Positions 9,700 to 18,159 of a stretch of DNA of 47,554 nucleotides are shown in pieces. Position numbers and translations under genes: made by a program. The notes beneath the pieces were generated by a model that was given only the letters and a program-made list of their open reading frames with translations, did no database searches and was not told the DNA's origin. How positions within the stretch are numbered: the first letter of the stretch is position 1; the number at the start of each line of letters is the position of its first letter. Location of the stretch: the IMG/VR virus record IMGVR_UViG_3300027631_000035, positions 1 to 47,554 of that record. One strand, given 5' to 3'. The DNA is from a virus.

Positions 9700-9912
9700 T
9701 TATTTTAATTTACTTTTATCTGGGTTTACCCAATCTAATGCTGTGCGATTAGATGACTTACCTGTGTTTTTATTAGCTTCACTTTCTTTAGCTAAGGATT
9801 CGGATATAAAATTATATGTTGCATTTCTAAGCCATACAGGCATGTTATAAACGGTATCATAATCATATCCACCCTTTCCATAAAATAAAATTTCATGGAT
9901 TATTCTAAACAA
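9700..9912 (-). CDS. Probable frameshift extension of the tail-assembly chaperone
   Basis: A 70-codon frame whose only plausible own start is a TTG at 9912 with no good ribosome site. The frame is open upstream to 9966, so it overlaps the end of the 248-residue gene, and a run of seven T (9940-9946 on the coding strand) lies in the overlap. A +1 or -2 shift there would append GLTQEYRLSLFRIIHEIL... to the chaperone. The product is helical and contains NMPVWLRNATYNFI. Tail chaperones of many phages (lambda G/GT; Mu-type) make such a frameshifted longer form immediately before the tape measure gene. I therefore read this as the T-like extension and not as an independent gene. A terminator-like hairpin follows. 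Confidence 0.65.
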   Translation of the reverse strand: MFRIIHEILFYGKGGYDYDTVYNMPVWLRNATYNFISESLAKESEANKNTGKSSNRTALDWVNPDKSKLK

Positions 9913-9919
9913 TGAAAGT

Positions 9920-10666
9920 CTATACTCTTGCGTCAGGCCAAAAAAACTGGACCTGTAAAGGAATAGCTACCTCCTCTTCGCTATTTTCACCTTCGTATAA
10001 AAAAGTCATTTTTACATCAGGGTTAATTGATTTAAGATAAACTCTAAAAGCAGAAGCATCTTTTGCTAAAAGATAATTATCTATAAACTCTCTAATTGTT
10101 TTTTGATCTTCATCTTCGTTTACTGAAGAAATTTGATGTTTTAAACGGGTTGAAAGTTCAGCAGAATTATTTTTATTAATACGTTTAAGTCCTTTTACTT
10201 CAGCATCAATATCTTTTTCCATTTTTCCTGTAAGTAATTTAAAAGTTATTTCATTTTGAGAATGTGGTAAAATATATTTAAATAAATTAACTCCTTTTTC
10301 AAGAATTAAGGATTCATCTAATTCAACCGATGGAAGCTCTGCAAGATTAACTGTGATTTCTTCATTATTATAGGTAAAAGAATAATCTTTACCATACCCT
10401 AAAACGCGAGCTGCTACTAATATAGCGTTTTTATCTCCAAGAAATAAATCTTCATAATTAAATTTAGTAACCAATAAAGATTGAAGTAATTTATCAATTA
10501 CAATACCTTGTTTGATATAATTTTGATTAGTAAGAATGTCTTCTTCTTTAGCAGTCATGTATTTCATTTCAACTTTACCGCTTGATAGAGGATGTCCTTC
10601 AGGGTATAATAAACCTTTTGAAGGTAATTCGATTGTTTCCGTAGGAAATTTGATTTTGCTGTCCAT
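9920..10666 (-). CDS. Tail assembly chaperone / gp26-type protein
   Basis: A 248-residue soluble protein. The N-terminus IKFPTETIELPSKGLLYP followed by VEMKYMTAKEEDIL resembles the T4 gp26-type baseplate family and tail-assembly chaperones of Bacteroidota phages. The middle is mixed alpha/beta with an acidic helical segment (about 150-200). It lies between tube and tape measure genes, the standard place of a tail chaperone that coats the tape measure before tube polymerisation. Its last codons contain TTT TTT TGG, a slippery T7 run that may fuse it to the next frame. An octamer TATTTATA is 31 nt upstream, just behind the terminator of the tube gene. Family call is moderate; the chaperone role comes mainly from position. 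Confidence 0.7.
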   Translation of the reverse strand: MDSKIKFPTETIELPSKGLLYPEGHPLSSGKVEMKYMTAKEEDILTNQNYIKQGIVIDKLLQSLLVTKFNYEDLFLGDKNAILVAARVLGYGKDYSFTYNNEEITVNLAELPSVELDESLILEKGVNLFKYILPHSQNEITFKLLTGKMEKDIDAEVKGLKRINKNNSAELSTRLKHQISSVNEDEDQKTIREFIDNYLLAKDASAFRVYLKSINPDVKMTFLYEGENSEEEVAIPLQVQFFWPDARV

Positions 10667-10697
10667 AATTTTTATTTAGTATAACTTTGTTGTCGTA

Positions 10698-10705
10698 TAT
10701 AAATA
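10698..10705 (-). promoter_or_regulatory. Putative late promoter octamer, chaperone gene
   Basis: Exact TATTTATA, 31 nt before the ATG at 10666 and directly behind the tube terminator. Confidence 0.6.
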
Positions 10706-10709
10706 TATG

Positions 10710-10742
10710 AAAAAAAAGGAAGCTCGCAAAAAATGCGAGCTT
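10710..10742 (-). terminator. Intrinsic terminator after the tube gene
   Basis: Stem AAGCTCGCA/TGCGAGCTT with a T-rich loop, then CC and a run of T. It ends just upstream of the octamer at 10698-10705. Confidence 0.9.
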
Positions 10743-10766
10743 TCTTAGATTATTTTTAAAAATTTA

Positions 10767-11255
10767 TTAGAAATTCAATACACAATAATCAGGTTGAACT
10801 ACCATTGTAAGATTTACTGCTGTGTCTGCTGTGTCCCAGTTATATTCACCGAAGTTAGCACTTGTGATAAAACATCCTTTTAAAATCCATTCTGATACGA
10901 TGTCACCTACAGGTCCTAATACGTTAAATGTTAAATCTTTCTTATACATATCCGAATAACCATCACGTCCTGTTACTGATTCGTGGTGTAAACGTACCCA
11001 TTCCATTACTGCTTGAGCTCCGGAGGGAGTAATAGGATCAAACAATGTAAATGTAATAGGATCCCATTTAGTCATACCTTTAACATAACGTTGAACGTTA
11101 ATATGGTTTAATTGAACTGTACCTGAGTTTACCGTAATAGCACTTACACCTTTAATTTCGTATGAAGGAATACCATCAATATACATGATGAATCGGTTCG
11201 CCTGTTTTGGTTCAAACGCGGTGAAAAATATTTCGTTAGAATCTAATATTGCCAT
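10767..11255 (-). CDS. Tail tube protein (gp19-like)
   Basis: A 162-residue protein of the size of T4 gp19 (163). It has the family's features: N-terminal FEPKQANRFIMYIDGIPSYEIKGV, the loop with YVKGMTKWDPITFTLFDPI, an AVMEWVRLHHESVTG helix, and the C-terminal WILKGCFI...FGEYNWDTAD. The protein forms the inner tube through which DNA passes. It follows the sheath gene after 48 nt containing the octamer TATTTATA (11279-11286). A strong intrinsic terminator (10710-10742) lies just after its stop, so the tube may be transcribed as a single-gene unit, fitting the need for many copies. Confidence 0.93.
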   Translation of the reverse strand: MAILDSNEIFFTAFEPKQANRFIMYIDGIPSYEIKGVSAITVNSGTVQLNHINVQRYVKGMTKWDPITFTLFDPITPSGAQAVMEWVRLHHESVTGRDGYSDMYKKDLTFNVLGPVGDIVSEWILKGCFITSANFGEYNWDTADTAVNLTMVVQPDYCVLNF

Positions 11256-11278
11256 TTTGTTTATTTATTTAATTTTGT

Positions 11279-11286
11279 TATAAATA
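11279..11286 (-). promoter_or_regulatory. Putative late promoter octamer, tube gene
   Basis: Exact TATTTATA (in ATATTTATAAC), 23 nt before the ATG at 11255. Confidence 0.6.
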
Positions 11287-11303
11287 TTTAATTTTTAAAT
11301 TTC

Positions 11304-13028
11304 TTATCCAGGGAATGTTGCACCTGTTGGTAAGATGTTGAAATCCAAGTAAATAAATTCGGCCGTTTTGGTTGGTTGAATATAAATTTGACCTACCATT
11401 TGGTTTCTATCGATTACATCTGCTGGGTTGTTACTATCGTCCATAATTACTTTAAAAGCATACAAACCTTGTTTTTGTTGTACTGTTTCCAAGTATGGGT
11501 TTACGGATGCTAAAAATGAATTTCTTGTAGCGATTGTATTTTGTTCGAATACTAAGTTTTGAGCTACTTCTGAAATGAAATTTTTAAGAGCAATTAACAA
11601 ACGACGAACATTTACACGATCTAAAGCTGATGCTTTTTTCTGTAATGTTTTTTGACCATATACTACTACTCCGTTTGCAGGGAATGTAGCTATTGGGTTT
11701 ACAGCTCCTATATAAAGATTATCGCGTTGGGTTTGAGTTAATTTAGTTTCTGCTTTAACTACAAGATTTAAACCACCTCTATTAATACCTGCTGGTGCAA
11801 ACCATGGCTCAGATACTGTATCATTGTAAGCAAATACACCAGGAATTACTGTTGATGCTGGGATCCATACTAATTGTCCTGAATCTGGTTCAACGATTTG
11901 AACCCAAGGCCAATATGAAGCTGCATATGAAGTATTTCTATTTCCTGCTTGTGTAGTTGCTGAGGATACGGTTGAACCATAAGGTACTAAATCTGCTATA
12001 AAAATATTATCACCTCTATTTTGAGTATTATTGATAATAGTAGTCATTTGAGCACCGTAGTTAGTATCGGAATTATATAAACCAGGAGTTACTAATACAT
12101 TAAATTTATAAGCATCTTGGTTAGACATTAAATTAATTGAATTTGTATAATTAAGAGCTATTAATCCTTGAGTATTAGAAGTATTGATTGTATCATAAAA
12201 ATTAGCTCCTGCTTTTAATGTACCAACAGCACTACCAAATGATCCACTATTACTAGCAGGCATAAAGGCAGCATATGCTGTAGTTGGATATCCACTATTG
12301 TCAAAATAGTTAGGCATTAAGAAATCTGGATCAATACTAGATACATAAACATATTTTGAATTACGTTTGTAATTACCTACAGTTTGTACTGAAAGAGAAG
12401 ATGTGTTATATACATCGTATTGATCCCCAATTACTTTAGAAATAAAGTTTGGTTGAGTTGGATCTAATGATAAATTAGTCCAGTTTTCTAATATAACAAC
12501 ATTATTGGTGTTGTCATTACCTCGTCTAATAAATAAATCAAATGTGCCTGAGGCTGTATTTGAATTTGCAATTTGCCATCTAAGGTTATAGTTTGAACCT
12601 GATGCTAATGATCCACTAACATCTAAAGAACTAGTACTATTCATAATAGTACCTTGAGAGATAGTAGTTAAAGTAAAGGCACTACCACTTGCAATAGCTC
12701 CTGCTGTACTACCTGAAATAAAGGATGATGTTGCAGATGTGTATGAACCACTAGCTACTCTAGTTACTAATAAAGTTTCACCACCGTTAGCAAAATAATT
12801 ATATGCTGTAATTGAGGTAAAAAATGAGTAAACGTTACTAGCGCTAAGGAAAGTAGAACCAAATTTATTAGTATAATCACTGTATGAAGTAACAATAGTT
12901 GGAACTTCAACAGGTCCTATTACTGTAGGTCCAAGAATAGCAGCACTATTTCTGATGGGTCCTTGGGAAACAAATGAGTTATCATTTTCGGATGCGAGGA
13001 CTCCTGGGGATATTAATGATTCGGCCAT
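11304..13028 (-). CDS. Contractile tail sheath protein (gp18-like)
   Basis: A 574-residue protein, somewhat shorter than T4 gp18 (659). The N-terminus LISPGVLASENDNSF and the following PIRNSAAILGPTVIGPVEVPT are typical of T4-type sheaths. The C-terminal domain has the conserved NVRRLLIALKNFISEVAQNLVFEQN and a final VGQIYIQPTKTAEFIYLDF, the strand that donates to neighbours in the sheath lattice. The central ~100-300 region is Ser/Thr/Asn-rich and surface-like. It contracts during infection. The coding-strand octamer TATTTATA lies 25 nt upstream of the ATG. Identification is from motifs and its neighbour, the tube gene. Confidence 0.93.
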   Translation of the reverse strand: MAESLISPGVLASENDNSFVSQGPIRNSAAILGPTVIGPVEVPTIVTSYSDYTNKFGSTFLSASNVYSFFTSITAYNYFANGGETLLVTRVASGSYTSATSSFISGSTAGAIASGSAFTLTTISQGTIMNSTSSLDVSGSLASGSNYNLRWQIANSNTASGTFDLFIRRGNDNTNNVVILENWTNLSLDPTQPNFISKVIGDQYDVYNTSSLSVQTVGNYKRNSKYVYVSSIDPDFLMPNYFDNSGYPTTAYAAFMPASNSGSFGSAVGTLKAGANFYDTINTSNTQGLIALNYTNSINLMSNQDAYKFNVLVTPGLYNSDTNYGAQMTTIINNTQNRGDNIFIADLVPYGSTVSSATTQAGNRNTSYAASYWPWVQIVEPDSGQLVWIPASTVIPGVFAYNDTVSEPWFAPAGINRGGLNLVVKAETKLTQTQRDNLYIGAVNPIATFPANGVVVYGQKTLQKKASALDRVNVRRLLIALKNFISEVAQNLVFEQNTIATRNSFLASVNPYLETVQQKQGLYAFKVIMDDSNNPADVIDRNQMVGQIYIQPTKTAEFIYLDFNILPTGATFPG

Positions 13029-13053
13029 GTTAATGAGTTGTTTTTTATTCTGT

Positions 13054-13061
13054 TATAAATA
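13054..13061 (-). promoter_or_regulatory. Putative late promoter octamer, sheath gene
   Basis: Exact TATTTATA (in ATATTTATAAC), 25 nt before the ATG at 13028. Confidence 0.6.
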
Positions 13062-13084
13062 TGTTAAAAATTTTTAAAAGTCAT

Positions 13085-13330
13085 TTATTCGTGAATATTT
13101 TTAAATTCGCCTGTTTTTAAATTTAAAGCGACTTCACCATATTTTTCTTGTAACTCAATTCCAATTTTAGAACAATTTTCTTCTAAAACTTGTAATTCTT
13201 GGATTAATTTATTTTTTTTATTTTTTAAACATTGTAACTCATATTCTAAATTACCAAGTTGATTTTTTAAATTTTCTCGTTGGTTATTTAGTTGATTTAA
13301 TAAATGTAACTCTTCAGGGGTTAAAAACAT
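13085..13330 (-). CDS. Small coiled-coil protein (81 aa)
   Basis: A protein of 81 residues from ATG 13330 (MFLTPEELHLLNQL...). It is almost wholly a Leu/Asn/Gln/Lys/Glu heptad coil (LNNQRENLKNQLGNLEYEL, then KNKKNKLIQELQVLEEN). No domain is recognised. A GTG six bases upstream (13336) is an alternative start, but it leaves only two bases between it and the octamer TATTTATA (13339-13346); ATG is preferred. It lies between the glycosyltransferase block and the sheath gene. It may be an assembly factor or a partner that oligomerises; nothing more can be said. Confidence 0.65.
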   Translation of the reverse strand: MFLTPEELHLLNQLNNQRENLKNQLGNLEYELQCLKNKKNKLIQELQVLEENCSKIGIELQEKYGEVALNLKTGEFKNIHE

Positions 13331-13338
13331 ATTCACGA

Positions 13339-13346
13339 TATAAATA
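13339..13346 (-). promoter_or_regulatory. Putative late promoter octamer, coiled-coil gene
   Basis: Exact TATTTATA, 8 nt before ATG 13330. Confidence 0.55.
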
Positions 13347-13357
13347 TTCGTTCTATA

Positions 13358-14557
13358 TTAAATATTAAGAAGTTTGTTAAGAGATTCAATTATTTGAGAA
13401 GGTTTAATAGTTTTTGTACACTCAAATTGACGTGGTGTATCTTTATGATCAGGACACCATTCCCAATCACCCGGATTTAACCATTCTCTATTAAAACATC
13501 CATTACATACATTAGTATCATAGTTAAATATACGTTCACAATCAAGAAACTCACTATATGGTAAACTAAATCCTGAGATTAGTATTACAGGTGTACCTAT
13601 AGACCATGCTAACCAAGATAACCCACTACCAACACCTATAAAAGCATCAGCGTGTTTAATATCTACCATTCTATCTTCAATCGGATAATTACCTGTTTTA
13701 TTAATTACTCCTTTTAATTTACCTCCTAATTTTGAATCATGCCATTTATCACCTAATTTTTCTTGGGTGATTATTACTACTTTATATCCTTTTGCATTTA
13801 AATAATCAATTACTGTTTGCCATCCGCCTGGGTAATTCCAATATTTAGCATGTGCTGAAGCGTGAGGTGCAATAACAACATATTTACCATGAATTTGTCT
13901 TCCCTTATTAGGAACATTAATTTTTGGTTTAGTTTCTACATAAGATAATCCTAATACAGATGTTGATGTTTCTCCTAATGGATGTTGTTTAAAATCAATT
14001 GGGATTTTTAAATTATTTATAGTTCTATCTTCATTATAAAACCAACCAATATTGTACATAGCATATAAATCATGTACTTCAGTACCTGGGGTAACAAATT
14101 CTAATTCAGGGTATTCTTTTTCAAACCATTCATTGTGAAATGTTGAACATATTACATGACATTTATGAACTTTTCTAAATTCATCTATAAACGGAAACCA
14201 AGCTAAGGTATCACCTAATGCTGAGGACTCTAAATGAATATAAACTCTTTTTTCTCTAGCATTAAAATCATGTTCGAATACTAATTCATCATTTTCTTTA
14301 TCGTAAACTTCAATTCTCCAATTAATGAAATATTCAATACCTGGTTTGGTCCACATATTGTTAGTAATCTCTGCTTCATATACTAATTCATCTTTAGATT
14401 TATTAAAAAATTTAGCTACATATGTTTTAGAGTTAGAACCTATAATTTCTAAAAATGCTCCTTTTAAAAAATTAAACTTAAATGTATTATTATTTTCCTT
14501 ATTTGGAATGTTTAATTGGGGGGTGTTATTATACTCCTTAATCAATATTTCTTTCAT
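13358..14557 (-). CDS. TibC/AAH-like protein O-heptosyltransferase (GT9-related)
   Basis: A 399-residue protein matching the autotransporter strand-loop-strand O-heptosyltransferase family (TibC, AAH). The core contains GDTLAWFPFIDEF (about 115-127), a PGGWQTVIDYL segment, and GVGSGLSWLAWSIGTPVILI-type nucleotide-sugar site followed by SGFSLPYSEF. The C-terminus holds four cysteines at 351, 354, 368 and 380 in the spacing C-x2-C-x13-C-x11-C, close to the iron-binding cysteines known in TibC. Family enzymes add heptose from ADP-heptose to Ser in adhesin repeats in the cytoplasm. A 100-residue N-terminal beta-rich region precedes the GT-B fold. The start overlaps the upstream GT gene by 20 nt. 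Target here is inferred to be the giant Ser/Thr-repeat fibre; the sugar donor is unknown. Confidence 0.85.
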   Translation of the reverse strand: MKEILIKEYNNTPQLNIPNKENNNTFKFNFLKGAFLEIIGSNSKTYVAKFFNKSKDELVYEAEITNNMWTKPGIEYFINWRIEVYDKENDELVFEHDFNAREKRVYIHLESSALGDTLAWFPFIDEFRKVHKCHVICSTFHNEWFEKEYPELEFVTPGTEVHDLYAMYNIGWFYNEDRTINNLKIPIDFKQHPLGETSTSVLGLSYVETKPKINVPNKGRQIHGKYVVIAPHASAHAKYWNYPGGWQTVIDYLNAKGYKVVIITQEKLGDKWHDSKLGGKLKGVINKTGNYPIEDRMVDIKHADAFIGVGSGLSWLAWSIGTPVILISGFSLPYSEFLDCERIFNYDTNVCNGCFNREWLNPGDWEWCPDHKDTPRQFECTKTIKPSQIIESLNKLLNI

Positions 14558-15488
14558 ATACTTTAATTAATTCTTTAGAACGGTTAAACCATGATAATTC
14601 TTGAGATGTTACTACTAATTTATCTCTATATAATGACCAATTACTTAATATATCTTTTAAACCTCTATCCATTTCAAATACATCACGTGGAGATCTCCAA
14701 GCACCGTGAAAATCTGTTTCAATTTCCCAGTTAGCAATAAGAGGTAAACCAGCAGCTGCTGCTTCAATCATTGTTAAATTAGGATGTCCAGCTTCTAAAA
14801 TAGTTGGGTGTATAAAAATATCGTGGGTGTGATATAATTCCAATAATTTACTATTAGGAGTATCAAAAACCAAGTTTAGTTTAGGGTAACCTAACATCCA
14901 CAGGTGTCCATTAAAAAATCTTTTATTATCTGAAGGGCCTGCTATTGTAATTTCTAAATTATTAAGCATTGCTAACCCTAACCCTAAAGCAAAACCTTTT
15001 CTATCAAATGTAGGATCTCCACCTAAACCATTATTAGCTATCATTAATAGTTTTGGATTAGCAGGAGTATTTTTTTGTTTTGGATATAATTCATTTGTGT
15101 TAACACCATGAGAGAAATAAACACATTTATCACTTTCAAAGTAGTCAACTAAAAATCTAGCAGGCATTAAAGATATAAGTGAACCTTCAATTGCTTGGAG
15201 GTTTTCTTTATAAACATGAGAATCCTTACCATAAAAGAAAGCATGATGGTCGTGTAATTGGTAAACATATGGTATACCTCTTTCTGCTAATTGAATTGCT
15301 AGATTAGCTACGTGACAATGAACTATATCATATTCTCCAGGATTAATTTGACCTGACATTTTAATATCTACTTCATGTCCTAATTCTTTTAGATTTTGGG
15401 TAAATTCCCAAACAATTTTTTCAATAGCTCCCCATGCTGGAGGTGGGATTGGAATACCACAACCCGGATCGACTTGACAGATTTTCAT
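14538..15488 (-). CDS. GT4-family glycosyltransferase
   Basis: A 316-residue GT-B type glycosyltransferase. The N-terminal domain begins MKICQVDPGCGIPIPPPAWG and has an EKIVWEFTQNLKELGHEV helix and the YDIVHCHVANLA segment. The C-terminal domain has SHGVNTNELYP, then the acceptor-side EAGHPNLTMIEAAAAGLPLI, containing the family's E-x7-E-like arrangement. It resembles GDP/UDP-sugar retaining transferases. The start shares one base with the stop of the upstream multi-domain GT (TAATG), and its end overlaps the O-heptosyltransferase-like gene by 20 nt, so all three are made together. Donor and acceptor cannot be told from sequence. Its partners suggest glycan extension on a protein or on a phage/host polysaccharide. 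Confidence 0.85.
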   Translation of the reverse strand: MKICQVDPGCGIPIPPPAWGAIEKIVWEFTQNLKELGHEVDIKMSGQINPGEYDIVHCHVANLAIQLAERGIPYVYQLHDHHAFFYGKDSHVYKENLQAIEGSLISLMPARFLVDYFESDKCVYFSHGVNTNELYPKQKNTPANPKLLMIANNGLGGDPTFDRKGFALGLGLAMLNNLEITIAGPSDNKRFFNGHLWMLGYPKLNLVFDTPNSKLLELYHTHDIFIHPTILEAGHPNLTMIEAAAAGLPLIANWEIETDFHGAWRSPRDVFEMDRGLKDILSNWSLYRDKLVVTSQELSWFNRSKELIKVYERNID

Positions 15489-18145
15489 TATGTTGTAAAT
15501 ATTAAAGGGTTATCGGTTGAAGCATCTTTAACAGTTTGTTCTATAATACTATAACCTGGGAGATGTTTTGTATAAATTTTTTCGGCTGTTCCTATTTTTA
15601 ATTTAGCAACATTACACATCCATAAATCAATAGCATCCCAAGTCATAGTTTCTAATAATGTTTTAATTTTTTTAGTTTTAATATTATTAATTAAATATGA
15701 TTGTGCTGGGATAAAAGGGGTTACATTTGTATAAATGTCATCAATTTTAGGTCCATTTAAATTTCTATCTTGCCATGGATTTCCAAATCCAATAACATCC
15801 ATATCTGTTTGATATGATAATTTATTAAATCGAATTAAAGATTCATATAACTCTTGATAATCACTATCTACTATAACATCGCCTTCTACGATTAATACAA
15901 AATCATAGTCTGTATTATCCTCAGCGCATATAGCATTTTTATGAGCTAAATAACAACCATAATGTCCAGGAGCTAATTTATAATAACCAGGTACTTCTTG
16001 AATTTCGTGTGGACGTGCACATGTTTCTTTAGGTGGAAGCCCTTTCCATATTTCATTAACTCGTTGTTCGTATAATATACCTGTTTTTTTACAGAAATCT
16101 TTAATATTATCTATTGAACGGATTTCTTTTTCATTAGTTTCAGGTTCAGTAACTAAATGCATTAATTTAATTTTAGGTAAATGATTTTTTACTTCAATAC
16201 TTCCATTAAATTCTAAATTTGTTACCTGGATTGTGGTGATTTTTAGGATTTTATGGTAATTACTTATAGTAAATACTACCTCCATTCCTTCTTCGTATGG
16301 AAGGATTTTATAATAATCTGTTTTACCCTCTATGTTTAATTCATCAAAGAATACTTCGTTTTTATCCTTATCAAGTACTTTAATTTGAATTAATCTTGAT
16401 TCTTTACTATTAGAAATTCTAATATAAGGAGCAAATGTGTTAGGAATATTAGTAGATAGTACAGTGTAATATTCTACTTGGGAAAAATCAGAATGATCAA
16501 AAGTTTCTATACTTTTTTGATTAAATATTTCAATATCTTCAAAATAAATTTGATCTGAACTTCGTTTAAATATATGATGCCACATATTTTCTAAACCATT
16601 ACTTTCACTTCCTAATTGGAAACGTAAATGTTCATAATCTTCAGTATTAAATACTTGGTGAACATGATCTAAAAAGAAATCTGAGTTGGAAGCATAAAAA
16701 TAAGTATGTAAAGCATCACCTTCTGATGCTCTATATTTACCAAAGTATGCTTTTTTATTATCTAATATTTCAGATACTTCATTAATATGTTTTGTATTTT
16801 GAATAGTGTAATCAAAATTGATAAAGAATAATTTTTTATATCCTAAATTTTTAGCTAAAGCAGCACCGTTTACATAATTTGAATAAACACTAGGGCCATG
16901 ATATAAATCATTATCATTTCCTCTTAAATTAATATGGACTTTATGATCAGGAAGATCAGCCCAATAATTACAATAATATGAATGTTTAGTTAAAATATTA
17001 TTGTTATCAACAACAACATAATCTGCTTTTGCTTCTATAGCAAATGGAACAGGAATATGTGATGTAACTAATACTTTTGTTCCTCTAGCATGAATTGAAT
17101 CAATTGTTTTTAATGTAGTTTCAACTATAGTATCACTTATTGGGAAAGTTGATAATATAAAAATTTCTTCATTTAAATTAGATTCTTTAACACCTAATTT
17201 TTCAGCAATTTTATTACAATTAATTTTAAAATCATCAAACTTTAAATAATTAATAGTTTTAAATTTATCAAAATAATTTAAATAAACTGGGAGATTATAT
17301 ATTAATGTAGGGATTTGATTTGAAATGGCCTCACGAATAACTAATGGCATTGTTTCTTTATCATTATCATGTCCACGAGAGGTAAACAAGAATAAATCCA
17401 TTGCCTGATAGAATTTATCAACGTCTGTACGTTCGTTCCACCATGTTAAATTTGGGGGAGTGTTTTGAGCTAATGGTTCCCAATACCATTTAAAATTATC
17501 TGCTCGGTTTCCTAAACTATGAAATTCCACATCAGGAAATTGTTTAGCATATTCAAAAAATTCAGCTTGATTTTTACGAGATGTATATAATCCAACATGT
17601 AAAACGTGTTTTTTAGCGGGATCTAATTGTAGATTACGCAATGCCTCTTCACGGTCAGGACGTTCTATATATTCAATAGGATATTCGACTAATACGCTAG
17701 GAACGTTAATATCTTTATATTGATTTATTTGCCATTGAGATACAAACATGAATTTATCAGGAAAGAAACGTTTATCTTCTGTGTTATAAGAAGAATCATG
17801 TGACGTTTCTATAATGATATAACTTCTATCTTGTTTATAAATTTGTTTGGCTACTTCTTCATCCATAAAAAACTCAGGAATTTCTTCCAAATGGATAATA
17901 TCAGGTTGGACTTGATTAATAATATCAATCAGTTCTATTTTATTTTCTTCTAATGTAAAGAATTTATCCGGATCAATAAGGTTTTGGATTTTATTTTTTG
18001 TAACTACAAGAATACCTCCAGTACAATCAACCCATTCTACAAGATAAATTTCAAATTCATCTTTAAGTAATTCAATTTTTTTAGTTAAATATTGAGGGAG
18101 TCCGCCAGTTGATAGATGCGGTGCAACATATAACAATTTTTTCAT
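15488..18145 (-). CDS. Multi-domain glycosyltransferase (GT4-like, middle domain, GT25-like)
   Basis: An 885-residue protein with three parts. Residues about 1-310 are GT4-like: start KKLLYVAPHLSTGGLPQYL, PDIIHLEEIPEFF, VLHVGLYTSRKNQ, and the acceptor-site segment MPLVIREAISNQIPTLIYN. About 325-650 is a region with no clear family: it begins EEIFILSTFPISD and includes a VEYYTVLSTN start of a likely beta-sandwich. About 658-885 is GT25-like: YYKLAPGHYGCYLAHKNAI, then FVLIVEGDVIVD in the place of the family's acidic donor-metal motif, then YLINNIKTKKI. GT25 includes LPS and collagen galactosyltransferases. The gene heads the GT block, 14 nt after an octamer variant (18160-18167). Activities are inferred. 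Confidence 0.8.
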   Translation of the reverse strand: MKKLLYVAPHLSTGGLPQYLTKKIELLKDEFEIYLVEWVDCTGGILVVTKNKIQNLIDPDKFFTLEENKIELIDIINQVQPDIIHLEEIPEFFMDEEVAKQIYKQDRSYIIIETSHDSSYNTEDKRFFPDKFMFVSQWQINQYKDINVPSVLVEYPIEYIERPDREEALRNLQLDPAKKHVLHVGLYTSRKNQAEFFEYAKQFPDVEFHSLGNRADNFKWYWEPLAQNTPPNLTWWNERTDVDKFYQAMDLFLFTSRGHDNDKETMPLVIREAISNQIPTLIYNLPVYLNYFDKFKTINYLKFDDFKINCNKIAEKLGVKESNLNEEIFILSTFPISDTIVETTLKTIDSIHARGTKVLVTSHIPVPFAIEAKADYVVVDNNNILTKHSYYCNYWADLPDHKVHINLRGNDNDLYHGPSVYSNYVNGAALAKNLGYKKLFFINFDYTIQNTKHINEVSEILDNKKAYFGKYRASEGDALHTYFYASNSDFFLDHVHQVFNTEDYEHLRFQLGSESNGLENMWHHIFKRSSDQIYFEDIEIFNQKSIETFDHSDFSQVEYYTVLSTNIPNTFAPYIRISNSKESRLIQIKVLDKDKNEVFFDELNIEGKTDYYKILPYEEGMEVVFTISNYHKILKITTIQVTNLEFNGSIEVKNHLPKIKLMHLVTEPETNEKEIRSIDNIKDFCKKTGILYEQRVNEIWKGLPPKETCARPHEIQEVPGYYKLAPGHYGCYLAHKNAICAEDNTDYDFVLIVEGDVIVDSDYQELYESLIRFNKLSYQTDMDVIGFGNPWQDRNLNGPKIDDIYTNVTPFIPAQSYLINNIKTKKIKTLLETMTWDAIDLWMCNVAKLKIGTAEKIYTKHLPGYSIIEQTVKDASTDNPLIFTT

Positions 18146-18159
18146 AATAACTTATTTCC

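Noticed and set aside
13331-13336. GTG start adding two residues to the coiled-coil protein.
   Set aside because: Only two bases would separate it from the octamer; ATG 13330 has a more usual distance.
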